64,000 bases of DNA from Sulfurospirillum arsenophilum NBRC 109478 (lineage in GTDB: Bacteria > Campylobacterota > Campylobacteria > Campylobacterales > Sulfurospirillaceae), in assembly GCF_000813345.1 (NCBI RefSeq), contig NZ_BBQF01000001.1, positions 372,001-436,000 of the forward strand, given 5' to 3'. The position numbers and the translations under genes are program-made. Under the pieces are notes generated by a model. That model saw nothing but the letters and a program-made list of their open reading frames with translations. It was not told the origin of the DNA and searched no databases. Position 1 is the stretch's first letter, and each line of letters begins with the position of its first letter. Positions 53,356 through 62,352 of this stretch are shown piece after piece.

Positions 53356-54873
53356 ATGGCGCATATTACGGTAGATGGCACGGTATTAGAGGTTAAAGAG
53401 GGTGCTTTGTTGATCGAAGAACTTCTGGCAAACAACATCAATATCCCCCACTTTTGTTATCATCCAGCTCTTGGGAAAGATGGTAATTGCCGTATGTGCA
53501 TGGTGGAAATCGAGGGACAAAAACGTCCTCAAATTGCTTGTGATACGCCCATTAAAGAAGGTATGATTGTTCGAACAAAGGGTGCGAATATTGACCGCGT
53601 TAAACGCTCGATTTTAGAGCTTGAACTCATTAACCATCCTATTGATTGCCCGGTCTGCGACCAAGCTGGCGAATGTTCCTTACAAAATTACTATATGGAT
53701 GTAGGTTTGTATGAGAGCCGTTTAAGCACTCCAAAAACCAGAGGGCAAAAGCATGTCGATCTTGGCGCCAATGTCGTGCTCGATCAAGAGCGCTGTGTGC
53801 TCTGTACCCGCTGTGTACGCTTTACCAAAAACATTACGAAGACCAGTGAATTAGGTGTACTTTCCCGTGCCGATCATTCGGTCATTACAACGTTTCCTGG
53901 TGCTAAACTCTCCAACCCTTATGCTATGAATGTGGTTGATCTTTGCCCTGTGGGTGCGCTCACCAGCAAAGACTTTCGCTTTCAAAAACGGGTTTGGTTT
54001 TTAAATTCTAAAGAGGCGATTTGCGATCACTGTGGCAGAGGCTGTTCTATTTTTGTCGATCATCACAAAGAAAAATACAAAGATGAGGTTATTTACCGTT
54101 ACCGACCACGTCTTAATGACAAAATCAATGGTTATTTTATCTGTGATGCAGGACGGCTGAGTTACCGCAAAGAGAACGATAACCAAGAGTTTCATGCCCT
54201 AATTCGTGGCAAAATAAGCGAATACGAATACGCAGAGGGAAAACTGTTACGTCTTTTAAAACGTCACCTTGGTAAAACGGTTTTTATGATCTCTTCAAGC
54301 CTCAGTTTGGAAGAGATGGTTCGGGTACAAAAACTGGCAAAATTGTATGAAATCGCTTTAAGTGCGTATGAAACGGCACGTTTTGATGCGAGTTTTGGCG
54401 ATGACTTTTTAAAATGCAATGACAGATCTGCCAATGCAAGAGCCCTTCCCCTTCTTGGCATCGATGATTCAAAAGAGGGATTAGAAGAGGCTTTAAGTAA
54501 AGCTGAACTAGTGGTTTTGTTAGGGCGAAGTGATGCCAAGCTGGTCAAAGAGATGGGTTTTAACGATAAAAATATTGCGATTTTATGTTCGACCTGTGAG
54601 ATTACATGTAAAGAGGTGGAACTTGTTTTGCCTATCGCTTCGCATACCAGACGCGAAGGCAGTTTTATCAACATCGATGGTTATGTTCAACACAGCCCAT
54701 GTGCTATTAAAAGTGAGCACGGACACAAAACGCTTCTGAGTATTTTAGCCCCTATTATTGGCGATGCACTCTTTACATGTAAAGAGGTTTGGGAAGCCGA
54801 ACTTTTCTTTTATGAAGTGCTCAAAGAGATTACGTTTGAGTCACTTAAAACCACGCCAAAGATAGCGCTATGA
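53356..54873 (+). CDS. nuoG: NADH-quinone oxidoreductase subunit G (short form)
   Basis: A 505-residue NuoG. Four iron-sulfur sites can be read: [2Fe-2S] C34/C45/C48/C62; H94/C98/C101/C107 ([4Fe-4S] N5); C147/C150/C153/C197 (N4); and C223/C226/C230/C263 at the N7 position. The C-terminal part is only about 240 residues, much shorter than the 500-600 residue molybdopterin-like domain of the usual ~800-900 residue protein. The ATG at 53356 begins MAHITVDGTVLEVKEG. The stop overlaps nuoH. Palindrome copies at 54602-54611 and 54772-54783 are read ITCK and FTCK. Confidence 0.92.
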   Translation: MAHITVDGTVLEVKEGALLIEELLANNINIPHFCYHPALGKDGNCRMCMVEIEGQKRPQIACDTPIKEGMIVRTKGANIDRVKRSILELELINHPIDCPVCDQAGECSLQNYYMDVGLYESRLSTPKTRGQKHVDLGANVVLDQERCVLCTRCVRFTKNITKTSELGVLSRADHSVITTFPGAKLSNPYAMNVVDLCPVGALTSKDFRFQKRVWFLNSKEAICDHCGRGCSIFVDHHKEKYKDEVIYRYRPRLNDKINGYFICDAGRLSYRKENDNQEFHALIRGKISEYEYAEGKLLRLLKRHLGKTVFMISSSLSLEEMVRVQKLAKLYEIALSAYETARFDASFGDDFLKCNDRSANARALPLLGIDDSKEGLEEALSKAELVVLLGRSDAKLVKEMGFNDKNIAILCSTCEITCKEVELVLPIASHTRREGSFINIDGYVQHSPCAIKSEHGHKTLLSILAPIIGDALFTCKEVWEAELFFYEVLKEITFESLKTTPKIAL

Positions 54874-56153
54874 GTACCATAAGCGTCTTTATCGTCATCA
54901 TCAATATTATCTTAGCGCTTCTTTTTTCTTTAGGTGCGGCACCTATTTTAGTTTGGATTGAGCGTCGTGTAGCAGGTCTCATTCAAGATCGTTTAGGGCC
55001 TAATCGTTGTCATATTAACGGTATTCGTTTGGGCGGGCTCATTCAGTCATTTGCCGATATGCTCAAACTTGTCTTCAAAGAGGATTTTCAGGCCAAAGCC
55101 ATCAAGGAGAGTTTTTTCTTCTCTTTAGCGCCCGTCATCGTTTTTGCCTCAGCCTTTTTAAGCTTTATGGTGATGCCTTTTGCGGATGATCTCATCATTA
55201 ACGGTGAGCGTTTCATTATGCAGGGTTTACCAATGGACTTAGGCGTACTCTGGTTTTTAGCGTTTGCGGGTCTTAGTGTCTATGGCATTATGCTAGGTGG
55301 TTGGTCAAGTCGTAACAAATACTCCCTTTTGGGCGCGATGCGTGCAGGTGCTCAAGTCATCAGTTACGAAGCGGCGATGGGACTCTCCTTGGTTTCGGTG
55401 CTCATTACCTATGGCTCCATTCATTTGGGAGATATTGTCACCTATCAGGGGCAATTACTGTTTGGATTTATTCCTGCATGGGGCATTATTGTCCAACCTA
55501 TTGCGACACTTATTTTTATTATCACGGCGTTTGCCGAAGCCAACAGAACACCGTTTGATTTAGCCGAAGGCGAGAGCGAGATCGTAGGTGGTTTTCATAC
55601 CGAGTACAGTGCGATGCGTTTTGGACTCTTTTTTGTTGGTGAATATGTTGCCATGAGCGCATCAAGCGCACTCATCGTGACACTCTTTTTGGGCGGTTAT
55701 CATCTCCCATACCTTAACACGCAAACACTTCAGACATACATGCCCTACATTTTGAGTTTTGTCATCATTGCTCTTCCACTGGCTAGTTTTTACGCGATAC
55801 GTTGGATCAAAAAACACAACCGCTGGCATAAAGCGAGCGATATACGAAATCAAGAGAGTGCTTTTTTACAAAAAGGGTTGATTGGCATTAACGTGTTTAT
55901 CATTATAGGGCTTGGAATCGTGCTTTTCTTAGGGCTTGGTGAGACTTCGACCAATGTTGCAACAGCCGTTATTCAGGTCACAACCTTTGCTTTGAAACTA
56001 CTCTTTATGAACTTTGTATTTGTCTGGGTACGTTGGACATTGCCTCGTTTTCGTTACGATCAGTTGCAAGAGCTGGGATGGAAAGTGTTGATGCCTTTGG
56101 CGATTGCTAACATTTTCATCAGCGCTATCGTTGTCGTGGTAAGGGGACTGTAA
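54870..56153 (+). CDS. nuoH: NADH-quinone oxidoreductase subunit H (long form)
   Basis: A 427-residue NuoH, the quinone-site membrane subunit. AIVERRVAG-like start (WIERRVAGLIQDRLGPNR), LADMLKLVFKED-like region and TAFAEANRTPFDLAEGESEIVGGFHTEYS are conserved. It is about 100 residues longer than the 320-330 typical of this subunit, with an additional soluble segment at about 300-345 (HNRWHKASDIRNQESAF). It starts inside nuoG (ATGA). Confidence 0.94.
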   Translation: MSTISVFIVIINIILALLFSLGAAPILVWIERRVAGLIQDRLGPNRCHINGIRLGGLIQSFADMLKLVFKEDFQAKAIKESFFFSLAPVIVFASAFLSFMVMPFADDLIINGERFIMQGLPMDLGVLWFLAFAGLSVYGIMLGGWSSRNKYSLLGAMRAGAQVISYEAAMGLSLVSVLITYGSIHLGDIVTYQGQLLFGFIPAWGIIVQPIATLIFIITAFAEANRTPFDLAEGESEIVGGFHTEYSAMRFGLFFVGEYVAMSASSALIVTLFLGGYHLPYLNTQTLQTYMPYILSFVIIALPLASFYAIRWIKKHNRWHKASDIRNQESAFLQKGLIGINVFIIIGLGIVLFLGLGETSTNVATAVIQVTTFALKLLFMNFVFVWVRWTLPRFRYDQLQELGWKVLMPLAIANIFISAIVVVVRGL

Positions 56154-56154
56154 G

Positions 56155-56649
56155 ATGGGTATCAAAATCGTACACCGTCATGGCAATACCCTCAAAGAAA
56201 AACTTTACCTTCCTGCCATTTTTGGGGGTATGAAAACAACGCTTTCGCATCTACTAACCAATCTAAGTGATACCCCAGCGATTCAGACCATCAATTACCC
56301 AGAAGAGATGCCGCATGACATCAGTGAACGCTACAGAGGGGTTCATCGTCTTACCAAGCGTGAGGATGACAGTGTGCGTTGCGTTGCTTGTTTTATGTGC
56401 GCAACGGCGTGCCCTGCGGAGTGTATCTTTATTGAAGCGGAAGAGCGCACAGATGGGGTTGACGAAAAGATGCCTAAACGCTTTGATATTGACTTGTTAG
56501 AATGTGTTTTTTGTGGTGCGTGTGTCGAAGCGTGTCCGTGTGATGCGATTCGTATGGACAGTGGCATTTTTAGTTTTATCGGCAAAAAACGCGAAGACTT
56601 TGTTCTGACTAAAGAGCAACTTTTAGCCAATGAGGAGAAAAAAGCATGA
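56155..56649 (+). CDS. nuoI: NADH-quinone oxidoreductase subunit I
   Basis: A 164-residue ferredoxin-like subunit with two [4Fe-4S] motifs, CVACFMCATACPAEC and CVFCGACVEACPCDA, corresponding to N6a and N6b, which pass electrons to N2. It follows nuoH by 1 nt and overlaps nuoJ. Confidence 0.96.
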   Translation: MGIKIVHRHGNTLKEKLYLPAIFGGMKTTLSHLLTNLSDTPAIQTINYPEEMPHDISERYRGVHRLTKREDDSVRCVACFMCATACPAECIFIEAEERTDGVDEKMPKRFDIDLLECVFCGACVEACPCDAIRMDSGIFSFIGKKREDFVLTKEQLLANEEKKA

Positions 56650-57143
56650 CGGATATACTCTTTTTGCTGCTCAGTTTTTTCGCTATTCTTGGCGCTGTAG
56701 GCATGGTCAGTTTTCATCAACCCGTACACAGTGCGCTGAGTCTTATCTTAACGATTATTGCGCTTTCAGGGCTGTTTGCACTCCTAAGCGCTTCTTTTTT
56801 ATTTATGGTGCAGATCATCATCTATGCAGGGGCAATCCTTACACTTTTTATCTTTATCATTATGTTCCTCAATGTCAAAGAGGCTAATTTACCCAAAGAG
56901 CCCAATAAAAACATCACTCTCTTTTTAGGGGCGATTGCGCTTTTACCGTTCAATTTTTTGATTTTACGCGCGTTTTATAAAATGCCACTTTTAAGTGCCC
57001 CTCTTGAAGAGGATTTTGGCAAGATTAAACCTTTGGGAATGGAGCTTTTCACGCAGTGGTTATTGCCGTTTGAACTTATCTCCATTTTACTGCTCGTTGC
57101 CCTTATCGGTGCCGTTGTTTTGGGACGAAAGGACGAAGCATGA
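56646..57143 (+). CDS. nuoJ: NADH-quinone oxidoreductase subunit J
   Basis: A 165-residue membrane subunit with five membrane segments and the MVQIIIYAGAILTLFIFIIMF helix containing the pi-bulge region. Start overlaps nuoI by 4 nt. Confidence 0.94.
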   Translation: MTDILFLLLSFFAILGAVGMVSFHQPVHSALSLILTIIALSGLFALLSASFLFMVQIIIYAGAILTLFIFIIMFLNVKEANLPKEPNKNITLFLGAIALLPFNFLILRAFYKMPLLSAPLEEDFGKIKPLGMELFTQWLLPFELISILLLVALIGAVVLGRKDEA

Positions 57144-57460
57144 TCGCCAACTCTCTTTTTATGTATATTGCCGTTGCGATGATACTTTTTTCCATAGGCC
57201 TTTTAGGCGTCATTAGCCGCAAAAATATTTTTGTGATTTACATGTCCATAGAGCTTATGCTCAATGCGATCAATCTGATTTTTGTAAGCCTTAGCAATTA
57301 TCACCACGATATGGGTGCGCAAGTGATGGCAATGATGGTCATCGCCATTGCCGCAGCAGAAGCAGGAGTCTTTTTATCACTCATTGTGGTACTTTACAAA
57401 CGCAAAAAATCACTTGATTCGGATCTCTTTAGAACCTTGTCGCAAAAGGAGGCCGTATGA
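57140..57460 (+). CDS. nuoK: NADH-quinone oxidoreductase subunit K
   Basis: A 106-residue subunit with three membrane helices; conserved Glu in IYMSIELMLNAINL and AIAAAEAGVFLSL. ATGA overlap with nuoJ. Confidence 0.96.
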   Translation: MIANSLFMYIAVAMILFSIGLLGVISRKNIFVIYMSIELMLNAINLIFVSLSNYHHDMGAQVMAMMVIAIAAAEAGVFLSLIVVLYKRKKSLDSDLFRTLSQKEAV

Positions 57461-59340
57461 GTGCTATTTTAGCGGGAATTGTTTTAGCACCATTGCTCTC
57501 TTCGGTGATCATAGGCCTTTTGTATATGCTCTCCATTACTAAAATACCTTTACATAAACGATCGTTTACCCTTCCAGCACTGCTTTCTCCTTTGATCAGT
57601 TTTATCTTAGGCTTAGGTGCTTTTCTTTATGTTGCAAAGTATGATGTAGCCCTTCATTTTCAGCCTTACTTATGGCTAGGTGTGGACGAATACAAAATCT
57701 ACATGGGTTTTCTAGGCGATAAACTCTCGTTGTTTATGGTTCTTTTTATCACGTTTGTGGGCTGGCTCATTCACCTTTACGCCACAGCGTATATGAGTGA
57801 CGATAAGGGTTATGGCAAGTTTTTCTTCTACTTCAATCTTTTCCTAAGCTCGATGCTTTTATTAGTTCTTGCCGATGGACCACTTATTATGTTTATTGGA
57901 TGGGAAGGCGTAGGGCTTTGCTCGTACTTACTCATTAGTTTTTATTTCCAAGATAACTCCAATGTCGTTGCGGGAAATAAAGCCTTCATAGTCAACCGTG
58001 TGGGAGATCTAGGCTTTTTAATCGGTCTTGCGATTCTCTTTTTTTACTGCGCAGACGCAGGCTTTAGCTATGAAAATATTGCACTCAAAATCGCTTCTAT
58101 GCCTCTGTGGCTTTTAGAGATTGTGGGCATTACGCTCTTCATCGGTGCGATGGGCAAGTCCGCGCAAATTCCACTGTATGTTTGGTTACCCGACGCCATG
58201 GCAGGTCCGACACCTGTTTCGGCACTGATTCACGCCGCAACCATGGTTACAGCGGGTGTCTATATGGTCGCACGCTTCTCTTTCTTGTATGAGCTTATCC
58301 CAAACATCGGTCTTTTCATTGCCTATATTGGAGCGTTTAGTGCGCTTTTTGCCGCAGTGATCGCCACCAAACAGAGTGATATTAAAAAGATTTTAGCGTA
58401 TTCGACGATGTCACAACTGGGCTATATGTTTATCGCCGTTGGACTTGGAGCCTACAGTAGTGCTCTCTTTCATGTCTTTACCCATGCCTTTTTTAAAGCG
58501 CTTCTTTTCATGGGTGCGGGTGCGGTGATCATCGCGTTGCATCATGAGCAAAATATCTTTAAGATGGGCAAAATGCGCCATGTTACGCCAGTTGTATATG
58601 TCACGATGTTGATGGCTACTTTGGCAATTAGCGGTATTCCCCCGTTTGCAGGTTTTTTTAGTAAAGATGAGATTTTATTTGTAGCTTTTAGCAGTGGTGA
58701 GTATCTTATTTGGGGTATTGCACTGTGTAGTGCTGTGTTGACAGCTTACTATATGTTCCGACTCTTTTTTGTCGTTTTTGAGGGTAAAAATGCTTTACAT
58801 GTAAACCATCCGCACGATGTCTCATGGGTGATGAAAGCACCTTTAGTAGTACTCGCCGTTGGCTCACTCTTCGCAGGTTTTGTGGGCTTACCTTCGCTTT
58901 TGGGCGGAAGTCATCTCATTGGAGCTTGGCTAGGAGAGTGGGGCATGAGAGCGTTACATGTAAGCCATGAAACTGAGTTGCAGCTCTTAGCGCTTAATGT
59001 GGCGGTTTCACTTTTAGGTATGGGCATTGCCTATAAAAAATTCTATGCGTATGATCTTTCAAAACATCAAGAGGTAAAAGGCATCGTTTATCATAAATTT
59101 TACGTGGATGAAGTATATGACTTCTTATTTGTTCGCTCTATTCGAAAGCTAAGCGAGTTTATTGCTGTGGGGTTAGATGTCAATTTTGTCGATCGCTTCA
59201 TTATGGGACTCAGTCACGGATTTATAAAACTGGGGCATGTGGTAGCGCTTGTGCAAAACGCGCATGTACGTTTTTATGCACTGATTATGATGCTAGGTAT
59301 TAGTGCGGCATCATGCTATTTGATCTTGGTAATAGGGTAA
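57457..59340 (+). CDS. nuoL: NADH-quinone oxidoreductase subunit L
   Basis: A 627-residue antiporter-like subunit. Conserved IGWEGVGLCSYLLI (Glu), GKSAQIPLYVWLPDAMAGPTPVSALIHAATMVTAG (Lys and His) and the long lateral helix at the C-terminus. It pumps protons at the end of the membrane arm. ATGA overlap with nuoK. Two palindrome copies (58794-58805, 58954-58963) are read as LHV. Confidence 0.97.
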   Translation: MSAILAGIVLAPLLSSVIIGLLYMLSITKIPLHKRSFTLPALLSPLISFILGLGAFLYVAKYDVALHFQPYLWLGVDEYKIYMGFLGDKLSLFMVLFITFVGWLIHLYATAYMSDDKGYGKFFFYFNLFLSSMLLLVLADGPLIMFIGWEGVGLCSYLLISFYFQDNSNVVAGNKAFIVNRVGDLGFLIGLAILFFYCADAGFSYENIALKIASMPLWLLEIVGITLFIGAMGKSAQIPLYVWLPDAMAGPTPVSALIHAATMVTAGVYMVARFSFLYELIPNIGLFIAYIGAFSALFAAVIATKQSDIKKILAYSTMSQLGYMFIAVGLGAYSSALFHVFTHAFFKALLFMGAGAVIIALHHEQNIFKMGKMRHVTPVVYVTMLMATLAISGIPPFAGFFSKDEILFVAFSSGEYLIWGIALCSAVLTAYYMFRLFFVVFEGKNALHVNHPHDVSWVMKAPLVVLAVGSLFAGFVGLPSLLGGSHLIGAWLGEWGMRALHVSHETELQLLALNVAVSLLGMGIAYKKFYAYDLSKHQEVKGIVYHKFYVDEVYDFLFVRSIRKLSEFIAVGLDVNFVDRFIMGLSHGFIKLGHVVALVQNAHVRFYALIMMLGISAASCYLILVIG

Positions 59341-59343
59341 AAC

Positions 59344-60825
59344 ATGAGTATAGGAATTCTCTCAATCATTATATTTTTACCGATGGTAGCAGCTTTCATC
59401 CTCATGGTAACGCCTTTGCCTTCACGTGCAACACGTAACGTTGCCTTTGGCGTATCGCTTGCTATTTTTGCCCTTGCCCTTTATATTTACACACATTTTG
59501 AACTCTCTGGACTCATTCAATTTAAAGAATTTTATCCTTGGATTAAAAGTTATGGAATCTCTTACAGCTTAGGCATTGATGGTTTTTCACTCATTATTTT
59601 AATGCTCATCGCTACGCTTATCCCAAGTGCGTATCTGCTTTTATGGAAAAATGAACGCTCCAAAAGTTACTGGATCAGCATGCTTTTCATCCAATCAGGT
59701 ATCAGTGGAACACTTTTCTCGCTTGATTTGTTCTTGTTTTACTTTTTTTGGGAAGCGATGTTGTTGCCTGTTTTTATGATTATCGGTCTTTTTGGTTCGG
59801 GCAATCGCGTTTTTTCTACGCTTAAAATCACCATCTATACCATTATGGGCTCACTCTTTATGTTTGTGAGTATTCTTTATTTGGGCGTGGCTCACTACTA
59901 TGAGTTTGGTATGTGGAGCTTTGCACTTTCTGATTTGGTGAATATTACAACCATTGCGCGTGAGCAAAAAATACTGCTCTTTTTTGGCTTTATGCTTGCC
60001 TTTGCGATCAAAATTCCGCTTTTCCCGTTTCACTCATGGCTGCTTCAAACCTATTCTAATTCACCAACGGGCGGTGTTTTCCTCCTCTCTTCCATCATGG
60101 CAAAACTGGGAGTTTATGCGCTGGTTCGTTTTATGATTCCCCTTTTCCCAGATCTGTTTGTCGAGTTTTCATTCTATTTTGTAGCACTAGGTATCTTTGG
60201 ATTGGTCTATTTTGGTATAGCTGCGATTTCGCAGATGAACATTAAAAAAATGTTTGCTTATTCGTCCGCTTCGCACTTAGGTTTCATTACCGCGGGTGTT
60301 TTTGCGCTCAATCTTCAAGGAATGATGGGAAGTGCTTTTTTGATTGTCGCACACGCCATCGCAACAGGTGGACTTTTCTTGCTGGTGGGTGTGATGGAGC
60401 GCCACCTTGGTATTCGCTCACTGAGTGCTCTTGGAGGCATTGCTGAGAGGGCTCCATGGTTTACACTTTTCTTTGCCATTATGCTTTTTTGTACGGTGGG
60501 AATTCCTGGAACGAATGGTTTTGTTGCCGAACTTCTAATTGTTTTGGGCATCTTTCATTACAACCCTTATCTTGGTGTTTTATCGGCTCTTACGGTATTG
60601 GTTGCGGCAAGCTATATGTTTTGGGTGTTTCAAAAAGCAATTTTGGTTAAAAGCGATAACAATGTCTCAAACATGAAAGACCTGAGTTTGCACGAGATTT
60701 TAGGGCTGCTTCCTTTGGCGGTGCTTATCATCGCAATGGGTGTTTACCCTGATTTTTTCTTATATAAGATCGAGCCAAGTTTACAACACTATTTGATTGA
60801 TATTTTACATGTAGGAGTGAAATGA
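59344..60825 (+). CDS. nuoM: NADH-quinone oxidoreductase subunit M
   Basis: A 493-residue antiporter-like proton-pumping subunit with about 14 membrane helices. FYFFWEAMLLPVF carries the conserved Glu; KIPLFPFHSWLLQTYSNSPTGG carries the Lys. It overlaps nuoN by ATGA. Confidence 0.97.
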   Translation: MSIGILSIIIFLPMVAAFILMVTPLPSRATRNVAFGVSLAIFALALYIYTHFELSGLIQFKEFYPWIKSYGISYSLGIDGFSLIILMLIATLIPSAYLLLWKNERSKSYWISMLFIQSGISGTLFSLDLFLFYFFWEAMLLPVFMIIGLFGSGNRVFSTLKITIYTIMGSLFMFVSILYLGVAHYYEFGMWSFALSDLVNITTIAREQKILLFFGFMLAFAIKIPLFPFHSWLLQTYSNSPTGGVFLLSSIMAKLGVYALVRFMIPLFPDLFVEFSFYFVALGIFGLVYFGIAAISQMNIKKMFAYSSASHLGFITAGVFALNLQGMMGSAFLIVAHAIATGGLFLLVGVMERHLGIRSLSALGGIAERAPWFTLFFAIMLFCTVGIPGTNGFVAELLIVLGIFHYNPYLGVLSALTVLVAASYMFWVFQKAILVKSDNNVSNMKDLSLHEILGLLPLAVLIIAMGVYPDFFLYKIEPSLQHYLIDILHVGVK

Positions 60826-62330
60826 TGCAGTGGATACAACTGGGCTATCTTTTGCCACTCATCATTGTTGGTAGTGGAGCTATTCTTTTAATGCTTCTTT
60901 CTCCGCTTGAGCGACTTTCTATGGAGCGTTTTTCACTCTTTACTTTTCTTATTTTATTATTGGCATTAGGGGCTGATTTTTACCATTTTGGCGAACTCTT
61001 TACCTCTTTCCCGATGCAAGAGATTTTCTCTAAAATGCTCATTGTCGATAGTTACTCGGTCTATTTTGATGCACTCATCCTCAGTGGTGCGTTGGTGACA
61101 TCCTTGATTGGTACACACTATTTTCAAATCAAACGTCACTTCAAAAAAGAGTTTTTTTCTCTTTTCCTTTTTTCGGTTTTTGGCATGATGCTTTTAGTTC
61201 ACGCTAATGAGCTTTTAACCGCTTTTATCGCACTTGAGATCGCTTCACTTGCCCTTTACGTGATGATAGGATTTCAGAAAATTCATGACAAGAGAGTGGA
61301 AGCAAGCTATCAATACTTAGTGCTTGGCTCCATCTCAGGAGCATTTTTCCTTTTAGGGACAGCTTTCATTTACGCGGGTCTTGGCACGACCATTTTAGGT
61401 GACATCGGAAAAGCGCTTGATCTGTTGATGGGTAAAGATGTTTCGCTCATTATCATTGGAGCGACGTTTATATTGGTCACCTTTTTGTTTAAAATCTCCG
61501 CGTTCCCTTTTCAAAATTGGACAATTGATGTCTATGATGGCTCGCCTCTACCTGTAACGGCATTTATGGCAGCAACGTTTAAAGTAGCGATCTTTGGTTT
61601 TGTCCTTCGTTTGATGCTGATCGACCTTGACCCCATTCGTGACATTTGGGACACACTTTTTATCGTCATTATTTTGGCAACGCTTTTATATGGTACATTC
61701 TTAGCGATCATCCAAGAGAGTCTAAAACGTATGTTAGCCGCTTCGAGCATCGTGCATACAGGCTATCTGCTCATCGCTTTTGTCTCCATCGGCTACGCAG
61801 GCGAGAGTGCTTCTTCTTCCATCATTTACTATTTGATAGCGTACTTTCTCTCCGCCATGGGCGCATTTGGACTGATCTCTTACATAGCAGCGGATGAACA
61901 CATTCGTGTCACCTATGAAGATTTTCGTGGTTTTGCGCATGTACATCCGTATATGGCAGCGATGCTGAGCATCTTTATGCTCTCCTTAGCAGGCATTCCT
62001 AGTACCATTGGGTTTGTGGGTAAGTTTTACATCTTCACTGGCGCTATTGAAGCGGGTTATACCTTCTTGGCCGTCTGTGGTATCATCGCGACCTTTATCT
62101 CGATCTATTACTACTTCAAACTCATCGCATTGATGTATTTTTACCCTGCATGTGAATCAGAATGGGACGATGTTCCAAGTTTGAGAGGTATAACGCCTAT
62201 TACGATTGGCGTTATTGCTATAGCCGTTATTTGGGGAGGTATTGGCAATACCTTTATCGCCTACTTCCCTGGAGTCGACTTCTTGATCGATACGGCAAGA
62301 CTTTCGTATATGTCGTTGTTTATTAAATAG
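60822..62330 (+). CDS. nuoN: NADH-quinone oxidoreductase subunit N
   Basis: A 502-residue antiporter-like subunit. ALEIASLALYVMIGF carries the Glu and KISAFPFQNWTIDVYDGSPLPVTAF carries the Lys. Two ATGs in tandem at its start. Its TAG stop lies inside a 28-bp palindrome shared with the end of nuoF. Confidence 0.97.
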   Translation: MMQWIQLGYLLPLIIVGSGAILLMLLSPLERLSMERFSLFTFLILLLALGADFYHFGELFTSFPMQEIFSKMLIVDSYSVYFDALILSGALVTSLIGTHYFQIKRHFKKEFFSLFLFSVFGMMLLVHANELLTAFIALEIASLALYVMIGFQKIHDKRVEASYQYLVLGSISGAFFLLGTAFIYAGLGTTILGDIGKALDLLMGKDVSLIIIGATFILVTFLFKISAFPFQNWTIDVYDGSPLPVTAFMAATFKVAIFGFVLRLMLIDLDPIRDIWDTLFIVIILATLLYGTFLAIIQESLKRMLAASSIVHTGYLLIAFVSIGYAGESASSSIIYYLIAYFLSAMGAFGLISYIAADEHIRVTYEDFRGFAHVHPYMAAMLSIFMLSLAGIPSTIGFVGKFYIFTGAIEAGYTFLAVCGIIATFISIYYYFKLIALMYFYPACESEWDDVPSLRGITPITIGVIAIAVIWGGIGNTFIAYFPGVDFLIDTARLSYMSLFIK

Positions 62331-62352
62331 CCTTTACATGTAAAGGCTATTT
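62325..62352. terminator. 28-bp perfect palindrome at the nuoN/nuoF junction
   Basis: The TTTACATGTAAA core (62333-62344) is extended outwards without mismatch to 28 bp, and each end is flanked by a T or A run. The stop codons of convergent nuoN (62328-62330) and nuoF (62347-62349) both lie inside. It is probably a bidirectional terminator; the outer AAAT/ATTT gives short T stretches on each strand. Confidence 0.75.

Noticed and set aside
53356-54873. nuoG as a frameshifted or broken gene
   Set aside because: The stop overlaps the nuoH start as ATGA, the usual operon arrangement, and no continuation of the molybdopterin-like domain is visible in another frame.
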